Source: an uncultured Spirochaetales bacterium
GTDB lineage: Bacteria; Spirochaetota; Spirochaetia; Sphaerochaetales; Sphaerochaetaceae
DNA: 64,000 nucleotides
Assembly: GCA_949293595.1 (NCBI GenBank)
Contig: CASFDW010000004.1
Location: 117,209 to 181,208, forward strand
Reading direction: 5' to 3'
This document shows positions 50,001-58,578 of the stretch, piece after piece. A program made the position numbers and the translations under genes. Numbering within the stretch: position 1 is the first letter of the stretch; each line of letters opens with the position of its first letter. Below the pieces are notes generated by a model that was given only the letters and a program-made list of their open reading frames with translations, ran no database searches and was not told the DNA's origin.

Positions 50001-50675
50001 ATGAATCTTTCTTTTGGCAGGGCTGTAGGCCGTAAATTCAATCCGGATGGTAGCGTGAGGAGGTTTCCAGGCAATACGTTCATCTGCCTGCTCGACCACG
50101 ATTCGGATGTGTACATGAAGGTGAAGGAGCTGAAGGACGCCGTCGCCTGTTCAAAAGCGGGATCCTGTCTGACACTGTTGCCGGATGAAAGCCTCCATAT
50201 GACTGCAATCGAAGGGGTTTGTGACGAGGTGAGGGAGAAGCAGTACTGGACCGACAGGTTTCCCTTGGACGCACCGTTGTCCGAGATAGATGATTTCTTT
50301 GAGTCACAATGGAGGAAGGCTTCACTCCTGGGTGATGTCAGAATGAGGTTCGATCAGCTCTGGATGGACAGTGGCATAAGCATAGTGCTGTATCCGGCCT
50401 CCTATGAGGATGACAGAAGAATCAGAGATTGGCGCGACGAGGTTTCGGCCCTGACCGGTCTCAGGTTCCCCGGGCATGACAGATATCGTTTCCATATCGG
50501 ACTTGCATATGGGATACGGATGCCGGACACGAAGGAGAAGGAGTCGTTGAAGGAACTGAGGTTCTGGTTTGACAAAAAGTGCAGGCAGGAGGTTTTTGAG
50601 TTCCTTGTACCTAGACCGTCCCTTACGTTCTTTGACGACATGTTCTTTTTCAGCAAGCAACGGATAGCACGATAG
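50001..50675 (+). CDS. DUF1868 / 2H-phosphoesterase-like protein, copy 1
   Basis: 224 aa. The DUF1868 pattern is clear: GRKFNPDGSVRRFPGNTFICL near the start and two H-x-T/S-like sites, His66-Met-Thr68 and His165-Ile-Gly167. In the 2H superfamily both sites normally read HxT or HxS; the Gly at the second site is unusual and may reduce or alter activity. 2H enzymes open 2',3'-cyclic or other cyclic phosphodiesters. The ATG has AAGGAG upstream. It is about 60% similar by eye to the next gene, from which 16 bp separate it, so it is a tandem duplicate. Confidence 0.78.
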   Translation: MNLSFGRAVGRKFNPDGSVRRFPGNTFICLLDHDSDVYMKVKELKDAVACSKAGSCLTLLPDESLHMTAIEGVCDEVREKQYWTDRFPLDAPLSEIDDFFESQWRKASLLGDVRMRFDQLWMDSGISIVLYPASYEDDRRIRDWRDEVSALTGLRFPGHDRYRFHIGLAYGIRMPDTKEKESLKELRFWFDKKCRQEVFEFLVPRPSLTFFDDMFFFSKQRIAR

Positions 50676-50691
50676 AGCTAAGGAGAGATAT

Positions 50692-51375
50692 ATGCTGCAT
50701 TTGAATTTTGGACAGGCGGTAGGGCACAAGTTCAACTCTGACGGAAGTGTCAGGAATTTCCCTGGCAACACAATCATCTGCCTTTTAGACCATTCCACCG
50801 ATGTCTTCCGGAGGGTGAAGGAACAAAAGGATTTCCTGGCCTGTTCGCCGGCAGGGGGCTGCATAACCGTATTGCCCGATGAGAGTCTGCATATGACGGC
50901 GATAGAAGGGGTTTGTGATAAGGTTAGGGAAAGGCCGTACTGGACGGACCGGTTTCCTTTGGATGCGCCATTGTCGGAGATTGACGATTTTCTTGAGGAA
51001 CAATGGAAGAAGATCCCGCCTCTCGGTGTTGTCAGGATGAGGTTCGACCAACTCTGGATGGACAGCGGTATATGCATCGGCCTGTATCCCGACCATTACG
51101 AGGATGACAAGAGGATCAGGGATTGGAGGGATTTCGTATCAAACATCACTGGTTTGAGGTTCCCCGGGCATGACAGGTACCGTTTCCATATCAGTCTTGC
51201 TTATGGGATAAGGATGCCGGATGAGAAGGAAGACGCATTTCTCGAGACTTTGAAAAAGAAATTTGACAGAATGTGCAAAGAGGCTGTATTCACATTCGAG
51301 GTTCCCGAGCCTTCATTGACATTTTTTGACGGCATGTTCTTTTTCAACAAAAACAGGATTCCAAGAAAAAAATAG
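50692..51375 (+). CDS. DUF1868 / 2H-phosphoesterase-like protein, copy 2
   Basis: 227 aa. Same architecture as copy 1: GHKFNSDGSVRNFPGNTIICL, His67-Met-Thr69 and His166-Ile-Ser168. Both catalytic motifs keep Thr/Ser, so this copy is probably the active cyclic-phosphodiester hydrolase. Conserved stretches between copies include LMDERL-like PDESLHMTAIEGVCD and FDQLWMDSGI. A good GGAGA precedes the ATG. It is 16 bp upstream of the sugar-binding-protein gene, which suggests that the imported substrate and the phosphoesterase belong together. Confidence 0.78.
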   Translation: MLHLNFGQAVGHKFNSDGSVRNFPGNTIICLLDHSTDVFRRVKEQKDFLACSPAGGCITVLPDESLHMTAIEGVCDKVRERPYWTDRFPLDAPLSEIDDFLEEQWKKIPPLGVVRMRFDQLWMDSGICIGLYPDHYEDDKRIRDWRDFVSNITGLRFPGHDRYRFHISLAYGIRMPDEKEDAFLETLKKKFDRMCKEAVFTFEVPEPSLTFFDGMFFFNKNRIPRKK

Positions 51376-51391
51376 ATAAAAGGAGAAGGGA

Positions 51392-52648
51392 ATGAAAAAG
51401 ATTTTATCAATTCTGTTCATTGCTGCAGTCTGCACCCTGTGTGTGTTTGCCCAGGGCGGTAATGAGAAAGGTTCTGCGGCAGACGACGGCCTTAAAGGGA
51501 AGATAACTGTTGCATCGAATGCGACTGAACTCCAGTATGAAGCCATGCAGACGCTTGTCGACAAGTTCATGGAGGAGAATCCCGGAGTGGATGTCGAATT
51601 CATCTCGTATTCCAAGGATTATGAGAATCTGATGAAGGCGAAGATGGCAGCCAACGATCTTCCTGATGTTTTTGCAACCCACGGGTGGTCCGTTAAGAGA
51701 TATGCCGAGTATCTTCTTCCTCTGAACGACCTTGATTTTGTCGACAACATCGCACCGGCATCCAAGGATATCCTTTCCACTGAGACTGGGGATGTTCTTA
51801 CCGTTCCGATGAACATAGAGCAGACAGGCATAATCTATAACAAGGACATATTGGAGAAGGCGGGATGGGATTCTGTCCCAAGGACATTCGACGAGTTCCT
51901 CGAATGCTGCGAGGATGTCAAGGCTCTCGGTGTTATCCCTGTGTACATTACAGGTAAGGACACGAGATCGCAGGCCAACCTCATGGATCTCATCGCCCCT
52001 TCCATGCTCATTGCAACAAAGGATGATTTTTCTGAATCCCTTTATGATGGATCGTTCGATTGGTCCAATTGGGAAAGGGTTTCTGGATTCCTTTACGAGC
52101 TTAAGGAAAAAGGGTATCTGAATGTGGACTGTAACACAGCGGATCCGATCTATACTCCTGAAAAGCTTGCTTTTGGCGAGGTGATGTTCGCATTCTCCGG
52201 CATGTCCATCATTACCAATGCGCAGGAAATCAATCCCGATGTGAACCTGTCCATGATGCCGATTCCCGCATATCTCGACACAGACGAGCAGATCCTCATA
52301 GGAGGGGAGAGGGAGAGTTACGGAATCTGGAAGGACAGCCCGAACCTTGAAATTGCAAAGATGTTCATTGAATTCATTGCAAGGCCTGAAAACGTCAAGT
52401 ATTTCTGTGAGACAACTGGAATGCCTTGCGCCTTCACGAATGTCGATGTCGAGGTACCGCTGGCGGAAGATTTTGCAGCATACCAGGATCTTGCAATACT
52501 TCCTTATTTCGATAGGGAATGGCTGCCTTCCGGAATGTGGGCCACAATGCGCAGCATCGGCGGCGGTCTGACATCCAATGAGATTTCCGTAAAAGAGTCT
52601 TGCTCAATCATGGAGAAGAGCTACAACGATCTGAGAGCACAGTTGTAA
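51392..52648 (+). CDS. sugar-type ABC transporter substrate-binding protein
   Basis: 418 aa. Signal peptide MKKILSILFIAAVCTLCVFA then QGGNEKG; Cys residues in the hydrophobic core do not form a lipobox. The mature protein is an extracellular-solute-binding family 1 (MalE/UgpB-type) protein: VDVEFISYSKDYENLMKAKM, LPDVFATHGWS and PMNIEQTGIIYNKDILEKAG are typical. The ligand is unknown; the neighbouring phosphoesterases hint at a phosphorylated or cyclic sugar (inference). A hairpin follows the stop. Confidence 0.88.
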   Translation: MKKILSILFIAAVCTLCVFAQGGNEKGSAADDGLKGKITVASNATELQYEAMQTLVDKFMEENPGVDVEFISYSKDYENLMKAKMAANDLPDVFATHGWSVKRYAEYLLPLNDLDFVDNIAPASKDILSTETGDVLTVPMNIEQTGIIYNKDILEKAGWDSVPRTFDEFLECCEDVKALGVIPVYITGKDTRSQANLMDLIAPSMLIATKDDFSESLYDGSFDWSNWERVSGFLYELKEKGYLNVDCNTADPIYTPEKLAFGEVMFAFSGMSIITNAQEINPDVNLSMMPIPAYLDTDEQILIGGERESYGIWKDSPNLEIAKMFIEFIARPENVKYFCETTGMPCAFTNVDVEVPLAEDFAAYQDLAILPYFDREWLPSGMWATMRSIGGGLTSNEISVKESCSIMEKSYNDLRAQL

Positions 52649-52672
52649 TCCAAGATCACGTCTTTTCGATCA

Positions 52673-52713
52673 GGGGATTGGAAACAATCCCCGTTTTCAT
52701 CAGGGGGAAACGG
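52673..52713 (+). promoter_or_regulatory. alternative RNA hairpins over the permease ribosome site
   Basis: Arm GGGGATTG (52673-52680) pairs perfectly with CAATCCCC (52685-52692) around a GAAA tetraloop. The same CCCC (52689-52692) can instead pair with the ribosome site GGGGG (52703-52707). CCGTTT (52691-52696) can also pair with AAACGG (52708-52713), which reaches the first base of the GTG. The two states are mutually exclusive, so this may control permease translation or transcript read-through. Confidence 0.5.
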
Positions 52714-53615
52714 TGAAAAAGAATTCTATCAAACGGTTTTTGCAGTCGGACCCGAAAGCGCTGTCGCTCATGACGGTTCCCGCATTGCTTTTGTTTTTCA
52801 TGTTTGTTCTCGTTCCCATCATAAGCGGTATAAACATATCGTTCACAAATTGGAACGGGTATTCGCAGAATTATTCCTATGTGGGGGTGAAAAACTATGT
52901 GAATCTGTTTAAGGACGCCTCCGTCCGCATCGCCTTCAGGAATACTCTGATCTATGGGTTCGGTTCCACATTGCTCCAGACCATACTCGGACTTGCTTTT
53001 GCTATGCTCCTTGTGAACCGTTTCCTGCTCCGCGGGGTAACCAGGACGCTGATCTACATGCCAGCCATGGTCGCTCAGCTTATAATAGGTTATATATGGT
53101 ATTTCCTCGTCACCTATGAGAGGGGGGCGATAAACGACATCGTAAAACTGTTCGGACACGCTCCTGTCGATTGGATGAGTAATGGCATGAGGGCTGTCAT
53201 GATCATCATGTTCATCAATGCGATAGAGTATTGCGGTAAGACGATGATCATCTTCATAGCAGGTCTTGAGTCGATACCGGACATGTACAAGGAGGCGGCG
53301 AGCATAGATGGTGCAAATCTTTGGCAGTCGACAATCCACATCACTTTGCCGATGCTGATGCCGGCTTTCACAACAAGCCTTGTTCTCAATGTCATAGGAG
53401 GATTGAAGATGTTTGGCCTGGTTGTGGCCCTTACGAACGGAGGTCCGGGCTACGCCTCACATTCGCTGTCATCGCTTATCAATGAGCTTTATTTCGGCAC
53501 CCAGCAGGCAGGTTTCTCCGCCGCCCTCGGTATGGCAAGTTTCATTTTTATAATGTTTGTCAGCATATTGCTTAGAAAATATCTTGAGAGAAAGGAGATG
53601 CAGTACAATGGCTAA
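52713..53615 (+). CDS. sugar-type ABC transporter permease (MalF/UgpA family)
   Basis: 300 aa from a GTG just after GGGGG. Six helices and the EAA loop EAASIDGANLWQSTIHITLPML identify the MalF/UgpA-type permease. It forms a heterodimer with the next protein. The gene overlaps it by 8 bp. Confidence 0.92.
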   Translation: MKKNSIKRFLQSDPKALSLMTVPALLLFFMFVLVPIISGINISFTNWNGYSQNYSYVGVKNYVNLFKDASVRIAFRNTLIYGFGSTLLQTILGLAFAMLLVNRFLLRGVTRTLIYMPAMVAQLIIGYIWYFLVTYERGAINDIVKLFGHAPVDWMSNGMRAVMIIMFINAIEYCGKTMIIFIAGLESIPDMYKEAASIDGANLWQSTIHITLPMLMPAFTTSLVLNVIGGLKMFGLVVALTNGGPGYASHSLSSLINELYFGTQQAGFSAALGMASFIFIMFVSILLRKYLERKEMQYNG

Positions 53616-54441
53616 GATCAGAAACAATCTCAAAAGCAGGTATAATTGGATCAAGAACCTCGTTGCGGTTTTCATAAGTGCTTTCTATTTTGCTCCGTTC
53701 TACATACTTGTTTCCCTGTCCCTCAAGACAAGATCCGACAGGACGAGTCACTGGATTTTTCCCAAGGAGCCCACGCTGGAGTCATATGCCTATGCGTTCG
53801 AAAACGGAAAAATCGGGCTTGCGATATGTAATACTCTGATTATCACTGTAATCTCCGTCATACTTGTAGTGCTGATCGGGTCCATCGCTTCCTATCCTCT
53901 TGCAAGGCGTAAAACTAAGTTCAATAAAACGGTTCTCTCTCTTATTGTGGGAGTCATGATGGTGCCGCCTCTTTCCGTTTTGGTGCCGATTTATAAGGAG
54001 ATGATTGCATTGAAAGGGGTGAACACATATTGGGGTATAATCGTTTTATCTGTGACATACAATCTGCCTCTTGCAATCTTCATGTTCACGAATTTTATTT
54101 CCGCAATTCCGAGATCACTTGATGAGGCGGCCCTGATAGACGGATGTAGCCAGTTCATGATATTCCCGAGGATAATCCTTCCGAACATGATGCCGGTTGT
54201 TTCCTCGGTTCTGATCCTCACTGGTGTCGGAATATGGAATGATTACAGTTTTCAGCTTTACATATTGCAGAAGCCCTCGCTGAAGACGATAACGTTGGCC
54301 ATGTCGACATTCTTCGGAGAAAGTACAAATATGGCTGCCGCTGCTGCCGCTGCGATAATGGCTGTCCTCCCTGTGATAATACTCTATCTATGTCTGCAGA
54401 AGTATTTCATCAAAGGCTCGATGGACAGTGCCGTGAAATGA
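53608..54441 (+). CDS. sugar-type ABC transporter permease (MalG/UgpE family)
   Basis: 277 aa from ATG 53608, which overlaps the first permease by 8 bp; a longer frame upstream runs inside that gene. Six helices; the coupling loop is DEAALIDGCSQFMIFPRIILPNM. No ATPase gene for this importer lies in the window, so it presumably uses a shared MsmX/UgpC-type ATPase encoded elsewhere. Confidence 0.92.
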   Translation: MAKIRNNLKSRYNWIKNLVAVFISAFYFAPFYILVSLSLKTRSDRTSHWIFPKEPTLESYAYAFENGKIGLAICNTLIITVISVILVVLIGSIASYPLARRKTKFNKTVLSLIVGVMMVPPLSVLVPIYKEMIALKGVNTYWGIIVLSVTYNLPLAIFMFTNFISAIPRSLDEAALIDGCSQFMIFPRIILPNMMPVVSSVLILTGVGIWNDYSFQLYILQKPSLKTITLAMSTFFGESTNMAAAAAAAIMAVLPVIILYLCLQKYFIKGSMDSAVK

Positions 54442-54479
54442 GGATACACTAGAGCGAACCTGTATCCAGGGGTGTTTGC

Positions 54480-55196
54480 ATGTTGGTTTGGATAATTGCT
54501 TCTTTGCTAGCTTTCTTTGTAAAAGGGCTTTGTGGGTTTGCAAACACCCTTGTTTTCACTTCTGTCCTCAGCTTGAGAAACGACAACATATCTATCTCCC
54601 CGGTGGAATTACTGCTCGGATATCCTACGAACTGCATCATCGCATTCAAGGAAAGGAAATCCATACGAATGAGAATCTGCCTGCCGATATCTGTGTTGGT
54701 GGTTATCGGAAGTATTCCGGGTATATTGCTTCTGAAAAATACTGATACGAGGATTGTAAAGGTCATATTCGGCTTCGTCCTTGTCCTTGTAGCCATCGAA
54801 ATGTTTTTTAGGAAAAAAAGTAGGCAAGAAGGCAAGGAGGGCAGGATTCTGTTTTATTTGATTGGCTTTTTGTCTGGAATCCTATGTGGCCTTTATGGTG
54901 TCGGGGCACTTCTTGGCGCATATGTCGCAAGAATCACAGAAGATGCCAGCAGTTTCAGAGCCAACATCTGTGTCGTGTTTCTTGTTGAGAACACATTGCG
55001 CATAGCATTGTACTCTGTTTTCGGAATAATAAATTTTGAAGTACTCAAGCTATCCATCATGCTGGTGCCTTTCATGTTTTTGGGGCTGTTTTCTGGTATT
55101 GCATGTACCCGCAGGCTTGATGACAGGATAGCGGGTAGAGTTGTAGTCATTTTGCTCCTCTTATCCGGTATTTTTCTAATTATGGAAAATGTTTAA
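54480..55196 (+). CDS. TauE/SafE family sulfite-exporter-like membrane protein
   Basis: 238 aa, about eight hydrophobic segments. The start LLAFFVKGLCGFANTLVF and the second-half repeat GFLSGILCGLYGVGALLGAYVARI have the paired G-rich pattern of TauE/SafE (DUF81) proteins. The family moves small organic or inorganic anions such as sulfite or sulfoacetate; the substrate here is unknown. It follows the sugar permeases at 38 bp and may share their transcript. Confidence 0.85.
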   Translation: MLVWIIASLLAFFVKGLCGFANTLVFTSVLSLRNDNISISPVELLLGYPTNCIIAFKERKSIRMRICLPISVLVVIGSIPGILLLKNTDTRIVKVIFGFVLVLVAIEMFFRKKSRQEGKEGRILFYLIGFLSGILCGLYGVGALLGAYVARITEDASSFRANICVVFLVENTLRIALYSVFGIINFEVLKLSIMLVPFMFLGLFSGIACTRRLDDRIAGRVVVILLLLSGIFLIMENV

Positions 55197-55210
55197 TTAT
55201 TATTTCAATT

Positions 55211-56803
55211 TCATGTGATGGATGTGAGTATCTTTGTATATGGCTGGGCGGGATGGGTGAAGATGCGTTCGGTCTCGTCCATCTCGATTATGCGCCCATC
55301 CTGCATTATCGCTATATGATCGGCATTACTGCGCAGGAAACTTAGGTCGTGGCTGATGATGATGAGCGAGAGTCCGTTCTTCCTTTTCTGCTCCATCAGA
55401 AGCTCCATGATCTGGTTTCTCATCATCCCGTCGATCGAGGAGACAGGCTCGTCGGCTATCAGAAGGTCAGGCTTCAATGCCAGCGCCCTGGCAATCGATA
55501 TCCTCTGCCTCTGTCCTCCTGATAGTTCCGTAGGACGTTTGAGCGCCTCACCGTGTGTTATACCGCAAGAGGCAAGGAGATTGAACACGTAGTCCTCCTC
55601 GCATCCTTTTTCCGTGATCCTGTTGTCCTTGACGGCCTCCATGATCTGCTTTGCCGACGGCATCAGGGGATCAAGGCTGGAGTAGGTGTCCTGGAACACC
55701 ATCTGTATCCGCGCTCTGATATCTGCGAATTCCTTTCTACCGCATCTGGTGATGTCCGTACCGTAAAAGAGTATCTCGCCCCTGTCGACCGGAATGAGAC
55801 GCATGATGGCCTTTGCAAGCGTGCTTTTACCACAACCCGATCTGCCTGCGATGGCCAGTACATCGCCTTTTCCAACCGTGAAGGATACATCGTCCAGCAC
55901 CTGTGTCCCGGTCTTCCTTCCTGGAAAAGCGTCCTTGTAGATCTTCTCCAGATGCCTCACGGAAAGTACTGTGCCGCATCCGTCCGGGGAATGGGAGACC
56001 ATGTGGGAAGGTGCGTGCCAAAACAGCAAGCAGGACATATCCTTTTCATCCTCCAGAATACGTCCGCCGTCCATGACGAGGAATTTGTCCGATATCCTTT
56101 TCAGGAGGCAAATGTCGTGGCTGATTATGAATATCGCGCAGCCACGGTCTTTTTTCAGCTTTTCCAACAGTCCTAGGATACCTTCCTGTGTCGGCCCGTC
56201 CAAGGCCGTTGTCGGTTCGTCCGCAATTATCAGCTCCGGGTCTCCCGCGAGGGCAAGCGCGATCGCAACCCGTTGCTTCATTCCGCCTGACAACTCGTGT
56301 GGATACAGTGGAAGGACCTTGTCCGCATCGAGCCCGGCCTCTTCGAGAAGTTTCCTGGACCGCGAGACAAGCTCATTTTTCCCGAGGGGGCCTTCCTTGA
56401 GCCTCACGGCCCTGCATATCTGTGTTTTTATCCTCTGGACGGGGTTGAGACCGGCACCTGGATCCTGGAAGACCATGGAGATGTGGTTTCTTCTTATCAG
56501 GGAAAGGGCCTTTGCGTCCGAAGAGAGCATGTCTGCCTGTTCATCCCCGCTCTTGAAAAGAATCCGTCCAGAGCAATGTGCTCCATCCTTATGATCAAGC
56601 ATTCCCATCAGTGCAAGGGCTGTCACGCTCTTTCCGCACCCGGACCTTCCCGCAAGAGCGGTTATCCTGCCCCTTTCTATGTCGAAGGATATCCCGTTCA
56701 CGACATCATGCGTTCCGTCATTTCCTTTGAAACTGATGAAAAGGTCTTTGACAGAGATGACTGTATCGTTCTTCCGTTCCATCTGTTTTACTTCCTTGCT
56801 CAT
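55211..56803 (-). CDS. fused oligopeptide/nickel-type ABC ATPase (two NBDs, DppD-DppF-like)
   Basis: 530 aa. Two complete ATPases in tandem: Walker A GRSGCGKS in each (residues about 50 and 325), signatures ELSGGMKQRVAIALAL and ELSGGQRQRISIARAL, Walker B LIIADEPTTALD and LLIADEPVSSID. This is a fused DppD/DppF-type unit for peptide, nickel or glutathione uptake. No matching permease or binding protein lies within the window. ATG 56803 has a poor ribosome site; ATG 56782 (AAGGA upstream) may be the real start. Confidence 0.87.
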   Translation of the reverse strand: MSKEVKQMERKNDTVISVKDLFISFKGNDGTHDVVNGISFDIERGRITALAGRSGCGKSVTALALMGMLDHKDGAHCSGRILFKSGDEQADMLSSDAKALSLIRRNHISMVFQDPGAGLNPVQRIKTQICRAVRLKEGPLGKNELVSRSRKLLEEAGLDADKVLPLYPHELSGGMKQRVAIALALAGDPELIIADEPTTALDGPTQEGILGLLEKLKKDRGCAIFIISHDICLLKRISDKFLVMDGGRILEDEKDMSCLLFWHAPSHMVSHSPDGCGTVLSVRHLEKIYKDAFPGRKTGTQVLDDVSFTVGKGDVLAIAGRSGCGKSTLAKAIMRLIPVDRGEILFYGTDITRCGRKEFADIRARIQMVFQDTYSSLDPLMPSAKQIMEAVKDNRITEKGCEEDYVFNLLASCGITHGEALKRPTELSGGQRQRISIARALALKPDLLIADEPVSSIDGMMRNQIMELLMEQKRKNGLSLIIISHDLSFLRSNADHIAIMQDGRIIEMDETERIFTHPAQPYTKILTSIT

Positions 56804-56897
56804 GCGGGATAAGGAATTTTACTGTAAAGGAGGGATATGGGAAAGGGAGGAAAGGATATTTTTTTTCATGGCGGAGCGGAAATTTTGCGTTAGGGCT

Positions 56898-56926
56898 TTG
56901 ACAATAATCCAAATGGTCTGTAATAT
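56898..56926 (+). promoter_or_regulatory. promoter of tRNA-Pro
   Basis: Consensus TTGACA (56898-56903), exact 17-bp spacer, TAATAT (56921-56926). The transcript should start about 5 nt before the mature tRNA. Confidence 0.87.
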
Positions 56927-56937
56927 ACATCATGTTG

Positions 56938-57011
56938 CGGGCAATAGCGCAGGGGTTTAGCGTACAAGTCTGGGGGACTTGGGGTCGGCGGTTCAAATCC
57001 GCCTTGCCCGA
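56938..57011 (+). tRNA. tRNA-Pro, anticodon GGG
   Basis: 74 nt. Acceptor stem CGGGCAA pairs with TTGCCCG, with discriminator A at 57011. D stem GCGC/GCGT, anticodon stem CAAGT/ACTTG around loop CTGGGGG (anticodon GGG), T stem GGCGG/CCGCC around TTCAAAT. It decodes CCC/CCU proline codons. CCA is not encoded. Confidence 0.93.
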
Positions 57012-57060
57012 TTGTTTTTTGTTTTTGTTCTCTTCCTCCCTTGTGGGGTAGAAGTGGTGG

Positions 57061-57086
57061 AAAGGGTGGCTTGGCCGCCCTTTTTT
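57061..57086 (+). terminator. intrinsic terminator after the tRNA unit
   Basis: AAAGGGTGGC pairs with GCCGCCCTTT (one G-U pair, 3-nt loop), followed by further T. It separates the tRNA from the ATPase operon. Confidence 0.85.
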
Positions 57087-57161
57087 GCGTTTTTTTCATG
57101 TTTTCACCGCTGTTGACAAGCGGAATGAAAAAGCGGAAAGTAACGCTGTAAGGAGTCTGAT

Positions 57162-57500
57162 ATGCACAGTGATATCATAGACAATATCCTTGAAGTTGAA
57201 GATGCCGCGGTGAAAATCGTCGAAGATGCCGAGAAGCAGGCCCGCGATATCGTATTCAATGCCCAATCCGAAAAGAAAGATTATATCCAGAAGGAGATCG
57301 AGAAGGTCAGGGCACGCGGAGACGAGGAAATCGATGGTGGGAAGAAGATTCTCGACGAACATCTCAAGGAGTACGAACAGCAACGCCTTGAGATCGAGAA
57401 GAACGCTTCTGTTGCGGACAGCGGTGTGATCGCGCGTTCGGCAGAGCGTGTCGTAAGGAGAATCCTCGAGATTGGAGACCTTTATGGGCAAGGTGAGTGA
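57162..57500 (+). CDS. V/A-type ATPase peripheral-stalk subunit H (G-like)
   Basis: 112 aa, almost entirely helical and charged, with a DIIDNILEVEDAAVKIVEDAEKQARDIV opening that matches subunit H/G stalk proteins. It should form the right-handed coiled coil with subunit E (61221-61835). AAGGAG precedes the ATG. TTGACA at 57113-57118 may belong to the operon promoter, but no well-spaced -10 is clear. It is the first gene of the ATPase operon. Confidence 0.78.
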   Translation: MHSDIIDNILEVEDAAVKIVEDAEKQARDIVFNAQSEKKDYIQKEIEKVRARGDEEIDGGKKILDEHLKEYEQQRLEIEKNASVADSGVIARSAERVVRRILEIGDLYGQGE

Positions 57501-58578
57501 ATATGCATTCATCAATGCAAAACTACGTGCGCGGATAGGGGAGATGCACGAATCGACCCTTCTGGATGCCATGATAAAAGCTCCGTCCCTTGTCGAGGCG
57601 ATCGGTACTCTGAAGGATACCAGGTATGCGGAGCTTGTACGGGTGTATGACCGCACGGGGGATCTCCAGCAGGTGGAGCTGGCACTGTTGGAGGAAGAGA
57701 TCGCCGTCCATCGCGAGATTGCGAATTATCTCAAGGACCGGGAGGTCGGCTTTGTATCCATTCTCCTGGAGAAGGTGGAGATAGACAATCTCAAGAACGC
57801 GGTGAGGCTTTGGTATTCGAATGTCGTCAGGCACCACCAGATAAGCTACAGAAGCAGCTACATCTGCAAACAGAAGATAGTCCATGACATCAATTACAAC
57901 GGGATAATCAATGCCCGTGATTACGAGGGGGTGCTTTCCTCCGTGAAGGATACACCCTATCATGACGTGTTCGCACTTTTCGACCTTGATAGTCTTTCCT
58001 CTTCAGGATTGTTTTCACTCGAGATCGCCTTGGACCATCTGTGGTTCGGACGCCTTTTTTCATCCATCTCGACTTTGAAGGGGGATGACCGGCAGGTCAG
58101 CGAGAACATATATCTGGTCGACGTGGATCTGAAGAACATATTGCTTTTCATAAGGTATTCCTCGTACCACCATCTCGATCCCAAGGATCTTGATGCAGTG
58201 ATGATACCGTACGGATACATCTATCAGGAGGTCGTCAGAAAGAAGATCTTTTCGCTTCCTGACCCGACCGTGGCGCTCGGTGCTGTCGTAAGAAGACGTT
58301 ATTCCGCACTGATGTCCGATCTTGCCGATATCAGGAAGAACGATGACGAGATGACCACGAGGGATGAGAATGCGAACCACATCCTGATGATGGAGGAGTA
58401 TCTCGGCAGGACAAGGAAGAAGGAATTCACAAAGATACTTTCGGGTAAGCCTTTCACGATAGGCATCACCCTTGCATATCTCTTTTTGTATAAGGAGGAG
58501 GACCGCATGATCAGGGCGATTCTGAGTGCCAAATACTATAAGTGGTCCGAATCCAGGATAAGGGAGGGGCTGTTATGA
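57484..58578 (+). CDS. V/A-type ATPase subunit C
   Basis: 364 aa from ATG 57484 with GGAG 6 nt upstream; a TTG four codons earlier is possible. Helical V-ATPase-C (AC39-like) protein: the start GKVSEYAFINAKLRARIG and the later repeat of three bundles fit. It is the socket between the central rotor and the membrane ring. It overlaps subunit H by 17 bp and subunit I by 4 bp. Confidence 0.88.
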   Translation: MGKVSEYAFINAKLRARIGEMHESTLLDAMIKAPSLVEAIGTLKDTRYAELVRVYDRTGDLQQVELALLEEEIAVHREIANYLKDREVGFVSILLEKVEIDNLKNAVRLWYSNVVRHHQISYRSSYICKQKIVHDINYNGIINARDYEGVLSSVKDTPYHDVFALFDLDSLSSSGLFSLEIALDHLWFGRLFSSISTLKGDDRQVSENIYLVDVDLKNILLFIRYSSYHHLDPKDLDAVMIPYGYIYQEVVRKKIFSLPDPTVALGAVVRRRYSALMSDLADIRKNDDEMTTRDENANHILMMEEYLGRTRKKEFTKILSGKPFTIGITLAYLFLYKEEDRMIRAILSAKYYKWSESRIREGLL

